Below, in pieces: positions 31,971-40,149 of a DNA stretch of 64,000 nucleotides. The stretch is from Streptomyces sp. MspMP-M5 (GTDB taxonomy: Bacteria; Actinomycetota; Actinomycetes; Streptomycetales; Streptomycetaceae). The stretch covers positions 1 through 64,000 of the forward strand of contig NZ_KB891877.1 of NCBI RefSeq assembly GCF_000373585.1, read 5' to 3'. How positions within the stretch are numbered: position 1 is the stretch's first letter; every line of letters starts with the position of its first letter. A model generated the notes under the pieces. It saw only the letters and a list, made by a program, of their open reading frames with translations. It was not told where the DNA came from and searched no databases. The translations under genes were made by a program, and so were the position numbers.

Positions 31971-33245
31971 TCAGCTCTCCTCCAGCACCCGGGACGCCCC
32001 CACCGGAAGATCCCACAGGTCCGACCGCGGCCGGCCGGCCGCCGCCCAGGCCGCCCGAATGCGGTGCAGCGGCTCCAACGGTGGTTCCGCGGAAAGCAGG
32101 AACGTCGACCAGTGCATCGGCACCAGAACCCGCGCCCCCAGATCCTGACAGGCCCGTACGGCCTCCTCCGGGTCGGTGTGCACCGGCCGCAGCATCCAGC
32201 GCGGGTCGTACGCCCCGATGGGCACCAGCACCAGATCGATGTCCCGGTAACGGCGTCCGATCTCCTCGAACCAGTGGCCGTAACCGGTGTCCCCCGCGAA
32301 GTGGATCCGCCGCCCGTCGGGGGCGGTGAGCACCCAGCCGCCCCAGAGGGAGCGGCAGGTGTCGATGAGCGTCCGCTTGCTCCAGTGGTGCGCCGGAACG
32401 AAGTCGAACCGCACCGGGCCACCGGGCCCGGCCAGTTCCACCGCCTCCCACCAGTCCAGGTCGGTGACCTGCGTGAACCCACGCCGCCGCGCCCAGGTGC
32501 CCACCCCCGCGGGAAGCAGCAACGGAACATCGCGCGGAAGCCGCTTCAATGTCGGCGCATCCAGGTGGTCGTAGTGGTTGTGGCTGACGACGACGGCGTC
32601 GATCGGCGGCAGATCCTCCCAGCGAACCCCTACGGGGGTGACCCGGGCCGGTGTCCCGAGGATCTTGCGGGACCACACCGGGTCGGTCAGGACGGTCAGC
32701 CCGCCGATCCGGATGACCCAACTGGCGTGCCCGACCCAGGTCAGCGCGATGGTCGAGGGCCCGGCGTCCGGCATCGGGCCGGGCTCGAAAGGGAGTTGCT
32801 GGATCTGTTCGAGCGTCTGGGGTGCCGGGCGGAGCTTGCCCTCCCGCGCGATCCGGGCCAGCGCACGGACACCGGGCAGCGGCGCGGTCAGCCGATCGGT
32901 GAAGTCCCGGGGCCAGGTACGGGGCTCCCCTAGGGGGCGCGGCTCGGCGAGCGGGGGCGGCGCGGTCTCGGGAAGCGCGGCGGTGGCAGCATGCCCAGCC
33001 GCTGCCCCCACGGACACGCCCCCGCCGCCTCCGCCTCCGCCTCCGCCTCCGCCTCCAATGTTGGTCCCTTCCGCAACGACGTTACGGTCCCCATCGGGAC
33101 GGCCCCCATCCTGACGGTGCCCTTCGTGACGGTCGTCGGCATGCGGACCCCGTTGGGCACCGGAGGGTTCGGCACGCGAGGTGTCCCCGTGGGAGGTTTC
33201 GTCGAGGGAGCGCCCCGCTGGAGAGCGCTCGGTCTGTTCGGTCAT
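31971..33245 (-). CDS. Metallo-beta-lactamase-fold hydrolase (NAPE-PLD/UlaG-like)
   Basis: A 424-residue protein. The catalytic domain starts near 165 (ALTWVGHASWVIRIGGLTVL) and has the zinc motif HNHYDH in 221-228, VPAHHWSKR, FAGDTGYGHW and VPMHWSTF, the pattern of N-acyl-phosphatidylethanolamine phospholipase D-like hydrolases. About 160 residues precede it: a polar head, a run of 13 glycines (64-76) encoded by a GC-rich hexamer repeat, then an Ala/Pro-rich linker. GGAGCTCCTGG supports the start. The repeat may vary in length between strains. The substrate is unknown. Confidence 0.9.
   Translation of the reverse strand: MTEQTERSPAGRSLDETSHGDTSRAEPSGAQRGPHADDRHEGHRQDGGRPDGDRNVVAEGTNIGGGGGGGGGGGGGVSVGAAAGHAATAALPETAPPPLAEPRPLGEPRTWPRDFTDRLTAPLPGVRALARIAREGKLRPAPQTLEQIQQLPFEPGPMPDAGPSTIALTWVGHASWVIRIGGLTVLTDPVWSRKILGTPARVTPVGVRWEDLPPIDAVVVSHNHYDHLDAPTLKRLPRDVPLLLPAGVGTWARRRGFTQVTDLDWWEAVELAGPGGPVRFDFVPAHHWSKRTLIDTCRSLWGGWVLTAPDGRRIHFAGDTGYGHWFEEIGRRYRDIDLVLVPIGAYDPRWMLRPVHTDPEEAVRACQDLGARVLVPMHWSTFLLSAEPPLEPLHRIRAAWAAAGRPRSDLWDLPVGASRVLEES
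33025..33054. repeat. Hexanucleotide tandem repeat (CCGCCT)5
   Basis: Five perfect units of CCGCCT, read on the minus strand as glycine codons in the N-terminal linker of the MBL-fold hydrolase. Such tracts are prone to slippage in multiples of two codons. Confidence 0.95.
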
Positions 33246-33366
33246 CCAGGAGCTCCATTCGATGGCCGGGCGGAACCGGAGTCACGAGGCGATCGGGCGC
33301 GTCGTGCCTGTGGCATAACGGGGCGGACGAGAACGGTGCCGGAGCCCGGAACAGCGGAGTCGGAGG

Positions 33367-33390
33367 TGGGGGTGGGGGTGGGGGTGGGGG
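33367..33390. repeat. TGGGGG x4, potential G-quadruplex on the plus strand
   Basis: Four perfect units of TGGGGG in the 280-base gap between the MBL-fold gene and the aminotransferase-like gene, both on the minus strand. Four runs of five G with single-base loops fit a very stable quadruplex. The gap shows no other feature. Confidence 0.9.
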
Positions 33391-33524
33391 CGGAGTCCAC
33401 GGCCAAGGCGGGGCGGAGGCAATGGCAAGGTCAAAGGCCGCGCCACCAGCCACGGAACGCAAGCCCGAGCAGCGGCGAAAGGCGCGGAACGAGCGACAGC
33501 ACACCCCACCGCCCTGACGACACA

Positions 33525-34901
33525 TCAGCTTCCCGCCCTCCCTTCCACATCCGGCCCCCCACCACCCACGAACGGCCCCCCATCCGGCCAAACCCCGTCC
33601 CCGCCACCCGCACCCGCCCCTGACGCCGCTCCCGCTCCCGCCACGTATCCCCCGCACCCGTCCTCCCCCGGTCCATCTCCGTCCGCCGGGCCGGAAGCAC
33701 CACCCCCCAGTTCGGCCAACGCCCACCCCAGTTCCCTCAACCCTTCCCGCACGTGCGGCAGTTCCAGCGGATCCGCCGCTTCCAACACCCGCTGCCGCAA
33801 CCCCATGTCGACGCCCAGCAGGGCGTCCGCCCCCAGCCGCACCCGCAGGGCGTCCGGATCGTCCTCGAAACGATGACCCCCGCGGGCCGCCCAGCGCGCC
33901 AACTCCCGCTCCAACGCGGCCGATCCGGCGATGCCACGAGCGCCGAGCGGACGCCGCAACCGTTCGAGGTCGGCATAGAGATGGCTGCCCGCATGAGGCG
34001 GACGGCAGAGCGCCCCCGCCCCGGTGAGCGTGTGGTGCAGCGCCCCCGTGAGCGCCCCGTACACCCGGGCCGCGGTCGCGGTCCGCTCCCGTACGGCGTC
34101 CGGCTCGCCGAGCGCATAGGTGACCACATGGGCCAGCGGCCCGGCGAGCGGGGTGTACAGGCGGGCCAGCGTCTGGCACACCGCGTCCCGTAGGAGGGCG
34201 CCGCGTCGGGTGCCCGGAAAACGGGCCAGCGCGGCGGGCCAGGAGGCAGGCAGCAGCGCGGCCCGCAGATCGGTCAGCACCACGACCTCGCCGGGCAGCA
34301 TCTCGGCGGGGCTGAGCACCACCGTGTCATGCGGATCGTGCAACAGATCCCGGCGCGATTCGTCGCTGACGACCCACAGCCCCTCCTCGGCAGCCGCCTC
34401 GCACACCTCGTGCAGCTGCTCCGGTGGCGGGCAGGTGCCGGTCGGGTCGTCGACGACGGACAAGACGAGGAGGCGCGGCGTGTCACCGTGCATCCGGGCC
34501 CGCCGTACGGTCTCCAGCAGCGCGAACGGATCCGGCAACCCGCCCGACTCCGCCGGCACCGGCGTCACATGGACCGGCCGCCCGAGCAGCCGGGCAGGCG
34601 GCGCGTACCACTCGGCGCACGGCCGCGTCAGCAGCACCGCGCCCTCCGTCGCGGCATACAGGGCGAGGAGCAGAGCGGCCGCCCCAGGGGCGGCGAGCAC
34701 TCGGTCGGCAGGAGTGAACAGTCCGCGGCGCTCCCAGTAACCGCAGGCGGCGGTACGCAGGGGAAGGGAGCCGCCGGGGGGTTCGGGGGCGGCGCGGTCG
34801 GCCGCCGCGGAGAGGTGCGCGGCGAGTTCCGGAAGGACCGGCAGGCCCACCGGCGGGGCCGGATCCGGCTCCCGCTGCGGATCCGGTGCGGTCCGCTGCA
34901 T
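33525..34901 (-). CDS. Aminotransferase class I/II-like protein lacking the PLP lysine
   Basis: A 458-residue protein with the fold-type I layout: LRTAACGYWERRGLFTPADR, VLAAPGAAALLLALYAATEG, DDPTGTCPPPEQLHEVCEAA in place of the usual NPTG, and VVSDESRRDLLHD in place of D-E-x-Y. The S-x-S-K segment that holds the pyridoxal lysine appears as VVVLTDLRAALLPASWPAA, without lysine. Reading the whole protein I find no lysine at all. It cannot form the internal aldimine, so it is probably a non-catalytic relative, perhaps regulatory, or uses PLP differently. The last 60 residues are a Gly/Ala-rich tail. GGAGGTACGG precedes ATG 34901. Confidence 0.72.
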   Translation of the reverse strand: MQRTAPDPQREPDPAPPVGLPVLPELAAHLSAAADRAAPEPPGGSLPLRTAACGYWERRGLFTPADRVLAAPGAAALLLALYAATEGAVLLTRPCAEWYAPPARLLGRPVHVTPVPAESGGLPDPFALLETVRRARMHGDTPRLLVLSVVDDPTGTCPPPEQLHEVCEAAAEEGLWVVSDESRRDLLHDPHDTVVLSPAEMLPGEVVVLTDLRAALLPASWPAALARFPGTRRGALLRDAVCQTLARLYTPLAGPLAHVVTYALGEPDAVRERTATAARVYGALTGALHHTLTGAGALCRPPHAGSHLYADLERLRRPLGARGIAGSAALERELARWAARGGHRFEDDPDALRVRLGADALLGVDMGLRQRVLEAADPLELPHVREGLRELGWALAELGGGASGPADGDGPGEDGCGGYVAGAGAASGAGAGGGDGVWPDGGPFVGGGGPDVEGRAGS

Positions 34902-35204
34902 CCGTACCTCCACTCGACGGCGGCCGGTCGATCGTGGGCCCATCACATGATGAACGGCCCCGACCACCTTCGCAGATCAGGGTGGTGGCGACGGGGGACG
35001 ACACGTCACCGGAGGGTGACCGCCGCCCCCGAGGCGAACGGCACCCACCCCGACCGAGCACGACCCGCCGCACCGGCCACGACCGAAAGTCACCGAGCGC
35101 CACCGGCCGAGACCGGCCGAGACCGCACGACAGCGAACGAGACCACTACCCCTGGATGGAGCATTGCCGCCCGCTCCCCACCGGGCCGCCAAGCCACACG
35201 CCTC
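34902..35204. other. Intergenic region without a recognised gene
   Basis: I see only short structures: the inverted repeat GTCACC/GGTGAC with a 4-base spacer (35005-35020) and two adjacent copies of CCGGCCGAGA near 35103-35122. The promoter of the aminotransferase-like gene should lie at the left end. Confidence 0.4.
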
Positions 35205-35693
35205 CTAAACCTCCGCTTCCCGTCCCCCACCCGTCGGCGCCTCATACCGATGCACCTCCACCACGTCCACCACTTCCGACGCCGCCGCTGCCACGCCCCA
35301 CTCCTGCCGCTCGGTGCCGCGCCGCACCCAGCCCCGGCGCTCGTACAACGCAACGGCCGACGTGTCGGACGTCTTCACCTCCAGTACGAGCCGCAGCCCA
35401 CGAGCCGCCGCCTCCGCCTCGACGACGGTCATCAACCGCGCCCCGAGTCCGTACCCCCGGGCGCCGGGCGCAACGTAGAGCCGACTGACCTCACGTCCGC
35501 ACAGCGCGGCATGGCCGAACACCGTCCCGCCCGACTCGACGACCCAGGCAGCCGTCAGCCCATCGGGAGTGAGCCACCGAACCGGATCGTCGGGCCAGTG
35601 ATGGGGATAGCCGCTGTGCGCGTGCACCTCAGCGAGCACCGCCACACAGGCATCAAGATCGTCATCGTTCCGACGCCGAACCACCCACGACAT
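35205..35693 (-). CDS. GNAT-family N-acetyltransferase
   Basis: A 162-residue acetyltransferase. The acetyl-CoA loop is VSRLYVAPGARGYGLGARLM (R/Q-x-x-G-x-G/A type), preceded by the beta-4 strand GGTVFGHAALCG and followed by LVLEVKTSDTSAVALYERRGW, the usual N-x-x-A-x-x-L-Y-x-x-x-G-F segment. The acceptor is unknown. GGAGGAGCGG before the ATG fixes the start; the longer open frame upstream is not coding. It is divergent from the PAP2/DGK gene. Confidence 0.9.
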   Translation of the reverse strand: MSWVVRRRNDDDLDACVAVLAEVHAHSGYPHHWPDDPVRWLTPDGLTAAWVVESGGTVFGHAALCGREVSRLYVAPGARGYGLGARLMTVVEAEAAARGLRLVLEVKTSDTSAVALYERRGWVRRGTERQEWGVAAAASEVVDVVEVHRYEAPTGGGREAEV

Positions 35694-35804
35694 CCGCTCC
35701 TCCACCCTCCCGTACCGACACACAGCCCACGCAGGAAGGCACCGCGGCCTGAAGCAGAACACTCCGCCCGCACCCCACAACACCAGCTGCCGCCACCCCG
35801 GCAC

Positions 35805-35832
35805 AGTAAACCGCTCCCAGTAAACCGCTCCC
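35805..35832. repeat. Two tandem copies of a 14-bp sequence between divergent genes
   Basis: AGTAAACCGCTCCC occurs twice without spacing (35805-35818, 35819-35832), midway between the GNAT and PAP2/DGK genes. It may be a recent duplication or a pair of half-sites. Confidence 0.85.
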
Positions 35833-35889
35833 GACAGCCCATCAGCTCCTCCCCCGCCTGCCCCGCCCCTCCCCGGGTACAGATCACCC

Positions 35890-37383
35890 ATGCGCATGCG
35901 AAAGCGAACGCTCCTCACCGACCTCGACCGGTGGGCCTTCGACCGGATCGCGAATCGCGAGTGGCCGGGCGCCCAACGCGTCCTGCCCCGACTGACCCGC
36001 AGTGCCGACCACGGGCTGCTGTGGTTCGGCGTCGCAGCCGGAGCGGCGGCTCTCGGCGGGCGGCCGGCCCGTCGCGCCGCCCTGCGCGGTGTGGCGTCGC
36101 TGGCCCTGGCCTCCGCCACGGTGAACACGCTCGGCAAGCGCTCCGTACGCCGCGCCCGGCCACTGCTGGACGCCGTGCCGATAGTGCGCCGGCTCAGCCG
36201 CCAGCCCTTCACCTCCTCCTTCCCCTCCGGTCATGCGGCCTCGGCGGCGGCGTTCGCCACCGGCGTCGCCTTCGAGGACAAGTGGTGGGGCCTGGCCGTC
36301 GCCCCGCTCGCCGTCTCCGTTGCGTTCTCGCGGATCTATACGGGAGTGCACTATCCGGGCGATGTGCTGGCGGGCGCCGCACTCGGCGTGGGCGCGGCCT
36401 TCGCGGTCCGCGGCATCGCGCCGACCCGCGCCCAACTCGCCCCGCCGGCCCGGCCACGCGCCGAGGCGCCCGCACTGCCCGGCGGACGCGGGCTGTTCGT
36501 GGTCGCGAACGCCGGCTCCGGACAACGCTCAGGAACGCGCCCGGATCGCGTAGCGGAAGTCCACGGAGTGCTGCCGCACGCCGAGGTCGTGGTCTCCGGC
36601 GGCCCGGACGGCCCCTCCCTGGAGGAAGCACTGGAGAACGCCGCCGAACAGGCCCGAGCGCAGGGCGGCGCGCTGGGCGTGCTCGGCGGCGACGGCACCG
36701 TCAACGCGGCGGCCCCGGTCGCGATGCGGCACGGCCTCCCGCTCGCCGTCCTCCCTGGCGGCACCCTCAACCACTTCGCCTACGACCTGGGCATCGAGGC
36801 GCGCGCGGACGCGGCGCGCGCCGTCGAGAGCGGCGAGGCCGTCGCCGTTGACCTGGCACGCTTCCGTTGCGCACCGCACCAGGAGGGCCAGTACTTCGTC
36901 AACACCTTCTCCATCGGCGCATACCCGGAACTGGTACGGATCCGGGAGCGGTGGGCCCACCGGATCGGGGCCTGGCCCGCCGGAATCCTGGCCGCCTGGG
37001 AGGTGCTGCGCTCCGCCACACCACTGAGCCTGGAGATCAACGGCGAACGGCGCGCCGTCTGGCTGCTGTTCGTCGGCAACTGCCAGTACCGCGGCCTGGG
37101 CACCGCACCCGTACGCCGGCACGACCTGGCCGACGGCGTACTCGACGTCCGCGTGGTGCACGGCGGCCGCCTGGCCCGCACCCGGCTCCTCACCGCCGCC
37201 CTGCTGGGCACCCCGCACAGCTCCCCGGTCCTCGGCGAGGCCCGACTCCCCCAACTGCGCATCGGCGGGCTACCGGACCACACCCCACTCGCCTACGACG
37301 GCGAAGTCACCACCATTCCAGGCGAGTTGACCCTGGAAAAGAAAAACGAAGCCCTGACCGTCTACCGCCTCCTCCCCAACTGA
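35890..37383 (+). CDS. Bifunctional PAP2-type phosphatase/diacylglycerol kinase-like protein
   Basis: A 497-residue fusion. The N-terminal half (about 1-185) is a PAP2 phosphatase with all three signature parts: KRSVRRARP, SFPSGHASA-like SSFPSGHAAS, and SRIYTGVHYPGD. The C-terminal half (about 200-497) is a lipid kinase of the DAGK catalytic family with GVLGGDGTVNAAAPVA, VLPGGTLNHFAYDLGI and FVNTFSIGAYPELV. Only weak hydrophobic helices lie in the PAP2 part. The pair could cycle phosphatidate and diacylglycerol, or act on polyprenyl lipids, at the membrane; the substrate is inferred from the families. It lies upstream of a C-rich tract and ends its transcription unit. Confidence 0.9.
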   Translation: MRMRKRTLLTDLDRWAFDRIANREWPGAQRVLPRLTRSADHGLLWFGVAAGAAALGGRPARRAALRGVASLALASATVNTLGKRSVRRARPLLDAVPIVRRLSRQPFTSSFPSGHAASAAAFATGVAFEDKWWGLAVAPLAVSVAFSRIYTGVHYPGDVLAGAALGVGAAFAVRGIAPTRAQLAPPARPRAEAPALPGGRGLFVVANAGSGQRSGTRPDRVAEVHGVLPHAEVVVSGGPDGPSLEEALENAAEQARAQGGALGVLGGDGTVNAAAPVAMRHGLPLAVLPGGTLNHFAYDLGIEARADAARAVESGEAVAVDLARFRCAPHQEGQYFVNTFSIGAYPELVRIRERWAHRIGAWPAGILAAWEVLRSATPLSLEINGERRAVWLLFVGNCQYRGLGTAPVRRHDLADGVLDVRVVHGGRLARTRLLTAALLGTPHSSPVLGEARLPQLRIGGLPDHTPLAYDGEVTTIPGELTLEKKNEALTVYRLLPN

Positions 37384-37422
37384 CCAGCTCAGCACCCAAC
37401 TCGACAAACCTGCCCGCCGCGG

Positions 37423-37514
37423 GCCCCTCTCCCGCCCCCTCTCCCGCCCCCCTCTCCCCCGGGCCCCCTCCCCCCGGGGCCCCCTCCCCCACCCCACCCC
37501 CTCCACCCTCCCCT
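37423..37514. repeat. Low-complexity C-rich tract (G-rich on the minus strand)
   Basis: About 90 bases made almost only of C with single T, G or A, including runs such as CCCCCC and CCCCCGGG. On the minus strand it offers many G-runs and could form G-quadruplexes. It separates the PAP2/DGK gene from the methyltransferase gene. Confidence 0.85.
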
Positions 37515-37659
37515 AGCGTCCACATCGCAAGACGCATCTCTCGCCATACGAGACCCCCGCGTACCGTGTGGAGCAGTACGCCGCAGGGCACCCGCACCTC
37601 GGCCGTGGTTCGCCATGACCTCGTGCGGCAGCCCCCGATGTCGCTGAAGGAGCCGCCCC

Positions 37660-38475
37660 ATGCCGCAGGAATCCGCCGTCTACACCCACGGCCACCACGA
37701 GTCCGTACTGCGCTCGCACACCTGGCGCACCGCCGCCAACTCGGCGGGATACCTGCTGGATTCGCTCCTGCCCGACATGCGGATCCTGGACATCGGCTGC
37801 GGCCCCGGCACCATCACCGCCGACCTGGCGGCCCTGGTGCCGGACGGTCAGGTCACCGGCCTGGACCACGCACCCGCCATCCTGGACCAGGCCCGCGCCA
37901 CGGCCGCCGACCGCGGAGTGGAGAACGTCCACTTCACGACCGGCGATGTCCACGCCCTGGACTTCCCGGACGACACCTTCTGCGTGACGCACGCCCACCA
38001 GGTCCTGCAGCACGTGGGCGATCCGGTGCAGGCGCTGCGCGAGATGCGCCGCGTCACCAAGCCTGGTGGCATCGTCGCCGCTCGCGATGCGGACTACGCC
38101 ACCTTCACCTGGTATCCGGAAGTGGAGGGCATGGACGACTGGCTGGACCTGTACCGGCAGGTGGCCCGCGCCAACGGCGGCGTACCGGACGCCGGGCGCC
38201 GACTGCACGCCTGGGCGCGCCAGGCGGGCTTCGCGCAGGAGAGCATCACCGCGACCGCGGGCACCTGGTGCTACCAGACCCCCGAGGAACGCGCCTGGTG
38301 GTCCGATCTGTGGGCGGAGCGCACGGTGGCCTCCTCCTACGCCAGGATCGCGATCGACGGCGGGCACGCCACCAAGGAGGATCTGACCCGTATCGCCGCG
38401 GCCTGGCGGGAGTGGGGCGCTCAGCAGGACGGCTGGTTCGCCATGCTGCACGGGGAAATCCTGTGCCGGGCCTGA
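37660..38475 (+). CDS. SAM-dependent methyltransferase (UbiE/Methyltransf_11 type)
   Basis: A 271-residue class I methyltransferase. Motif I is RILDIGCGPGTITADLAALV, the SAM-ribose acid is in VTGLDHAPAILDQAR, motif II/III region VHFTTGDVHALDFPDDTFC, and MRRVTKPGGIVAARDADYAT is the post-III strand. The C-terminal helical region includes QAGFAQESITATAGTWCYQT. GGAG lies 8 bases before the ATG. Close actinobacterial proteins are annotated only as methyltransferases; no substrate can be given. Confidence 0.9.
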   Translation: MPQESAVYTHGHHESVLRSHTWRTAANSAGYLLDSLLPDMRILDIGCGPGTITADLAALVPDGQVTGLDHAPAILDQARATAADRGVENVHFTTGDVHALDFPDDTFCVTHAHQVLQHVGDPVQALREMRRVTKPGGIVAARDADYATFTWYPEVEGMDDWLDLYRQVARANGGVPDAGRRLHAWARQAGFAQESITATAGTWCYQTPEERAWWSDLWAERTVASSYARIAIDGGHATKEDLTRIAAAWREWGAQQDGWFAMLHGEILCRA

Positions 38476-38594
38476 CGTAGCGTCAGCACGGCACACCACA
38501 CTTCCGCCACCCCGCTCCCACCGCCCCGCCACACCGCGACCACATCACGCCCAGGGTTCGCGCAGTCTCGGGCAGCCCAACTAGGCTGTTTCAT

Positions 38595-38948
38595 ATGGAC
38601 ATTCTGGGGACCTCTCTTCGGGTATGTGTCGGCGACCTCGATGCCGCGGTCACGGTCTACGAACGGCTTACCGGCGCCGAGGCGATTCGCTTCCAACGCG
38701 GCGGGGTGGCGGTCGCCGCGGTCGGGTGCTTCTTCCTGATGAGCGGCCCCGAGGCGGAGCTGTCGGTACTGCGGAAGATCACCGCGACGCTGGCCGTGAA
38801 GGATGTCGACGAGGCGGTGGCCGATCTCACCGCGGTCGGCGCGGAGATCATCGCCGGGCCGCTGCCCACCCCCATCGGTCGCAACCTGATCGCCCGTCAC
38901 CCCGACGGCTCGGTCTTTGAATACGTCGACCGCACCCAGGGCTCGTAG
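38595..38948 (+). CDS. VOC-family protein, single module
   Basis: A 117-residue single VOC domain: the first half LRVCVGDLDAAVTVYERLTG, the second half ATLAVKDVDEAVADLTAVGA and the end RHPDGSVFEYVDR. The usual metal ligands are partly present (Glu in VFEYV), the N-terminal His is absent. No strong ribosome site precedes ATG 38595; TAGGCTGTTTCATATG reads like a -10 close to a leaderless start. Downstream is a pyrimidine-rich tract without genes. Confidence 0.82.
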   Translation: MDILGTSLRVCVGDLDAAVTVYERLTGAEAIRFQRGGVAVAAVGCFFLMSGPEAELSVLRKITATLAVKDVDEAVADLTAVGAEIIAGPLPTPIGRNLIARHPDGSVFEYVDRTQGS

Positions 38949-39013
38949 GTCTTCAGGAACTCCCAGGTCATCGCGCCGCGCTCCGCTCAGTGCCGCGCCG
39001 CCAGCCTCGCGCT

Positions 39014-39143
39014 GTTTCTTCCCTCCTCCCTGCCTTCCTTCCTGTCTTCGTTGCCGGCCTCCTTCCCGCCTTTCTGACCGCCTTCCCGGATTCCTTGCCG
39101 GCCTTCTGGCTGCCCTCCCGTCTCCTGTCCTCCCCTCCCTCAC
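39014..39143. repeat. Pyrimidine-rich low-complexity tract
   Basis: About 130 bases of T/C-rich sequence (repeats of CTTCC, CCTCC, TTCCTTCC) between the VOC gene and the convergent oxidoreductase gene, reaching into the stop codon of the latter. Together with 38949-39013 this gap has no coding signal. It could form a triplex or act as a slow terminator. Confidence 0.75.
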
Positions 39144-40060
39144 ACCTCCAGGACGATCTTGCCGCGGGTCCGGCCGGCCATGCTGAGTCGGAACGCTTCG
39201 GCGGCCTCCCGGAGCGGGAGGGTCGTGTCGACCGGCACGGTGAGCTTGCCCGCGTCCGCGAGGATGGCCAGTTCGGTCAGGTCGGCGGTGTCGGGTCTGA
39301 CCCACACCATGTGGCCGCCCTTCGCGCGCACTTCGCCGTCGGCGATCGACGCCACCCGACTGCGGTCCTTGAGCACCTCCTGCGAGAGTTCCACCGCGCC
39401 GCCGCCGACGAAGTCCAGGGCGGCGTCGATGCCTTCGGGCGCCAGGGACCGCACCCGGTCCGCGAGCCCGTCGCCGTAGGTCACCGGTTCGGCGCCCAGG
39501 GATCGCAGGAAGTCGTGGTTGCGCTCGCTGGCTGTACCGATCACGCGGGCTCCCTCGGCGACCGCGATCTGGACGGCCAGCGAGCCGACTCCGCCGGCGG
39601 CGGCGTGCACCAGCACCAGGTCGCCGGCCTTGACCCGGACCCGCTTGAGCGACTGATAGGCCGTCAGCCCGGCGAGCGGCAGTCCGGCGGCCTGCTGCCA
39701 GCTGAGCGCCTCGGGCTTGCGGGCCAGGGTGCGCACCGGGGCGGCGACGAGTTCGGCGTAGGTGCCGTGCTGCACCTCGTCCTTGCGGACGTAGCCGATG
39801 ACTTCGTCGCCTACCGCGTATTCGGGGGCGTCGGCGCCGACCGCCTCGACCACTCCCGCCATGTCCCATCCAGGGATGAGCGGGAAGTGGGCGTGCATCA
39901 CGCCGTCCAGATAGCCCGCGACGATCTTCCAGTCGACCGGATTGACTCCGGCGGCCTTCACCCGGATCAGCACCGAGTCCGGACCGACCTTGGGATCGGG
40001 TTGGTCGGAGTAGGTGAGAACCTCGGGACCGCCATAACTGTTCGTGGTAATTGCCTTCAT
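39140..40060 (-). CDS. NADP-dependent MDR oxidoreductase (quinone reductase-like)
   Basis: A 306-residue zinc-free medium-chain reductase. ITTNSYGGPEVLTYSDQPDP starts the GroES-like domain, VKAAGVNPVDWKIVAGYLDG and PLIPGWDMAGVVEAVG follow, and the nucleotide loop is LVHAAAGGVGSLAVQIAVAE. The C-terminal LPLREAAEAFRLSMAGRTRGKIVLEV is the family end. The start is the MKAITTN methionine; upstream codons are not conserved. A CGTCAC/GTGACG inverted repeat ends 4 bases from the start codon, a candidate repressor site or mRNA structure. Confidence 0.9.
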   Translation of the reverse strand: MKAITTNSYGGPEVLTYSDQPDPKVGPDSVLIRVKAAGVNPVDWKIVAGYLDGVMHAHFPLIPGWDMAGVVEAVGADAPEYAVGDEVIGYVRKDEVQHGTYAELVAAPVRTLARKPEALSWQQAAGLPLAGLTAYQSLKRVRVKAGDLVLVHAAAGGVGSLAVQIAVAEGARVIGTASERNHDFLRSLGAEPVTYGDGLADRVRSLAPEGIDAALDFVGGGAVELSQEVLKDRSRVASIADGEVRAKGGHMVWVRPDTADLTELAILADAGKLTVPVDTTLPLREAAEAFRLSMAGRTRGKIVLEV

Positions 40061-40063
40061 GAC

Positions 40064-40080
40064 CGTCACAACGCGTGACG
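40064..40080. promoter_or_regulatory. Inverted repeat at the 5' end of the MDR oxidoreductase gene
   Basis: CGTCAC (40064-40069) and GTGACG (40075-40080) with a 5-base spacer, immediately upstream of the start codon at 40060. It may be an operator. Confidence 0.45.
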
Positions 40081-40149
40081 ATCGGTGGTGATTCCGCGGT
40101 CCGGCGATCTTTTCGAAGTGGCATATGCCAGATCGCGGCACCGAAGCCG

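Noticed and set aside
30970..32721. A single 583-residue minus-strand protein covering the phosphatase-like segment
   Set aside because: The conserved blocks need two frames, and the upstream half overlaps the MBL-fold hydrolase gene in another frame.
33246..33524. A gene in the gap holding the TGGGGG repeat
   Set aside because: Frames across it are short, repetitive and without a ribosome site or motif.
34329..36851. An 840-codon plus-strand frame spanning three genes
   Set aside because: It is antisense or out of frame to supported genes on both sides and shows no domain.
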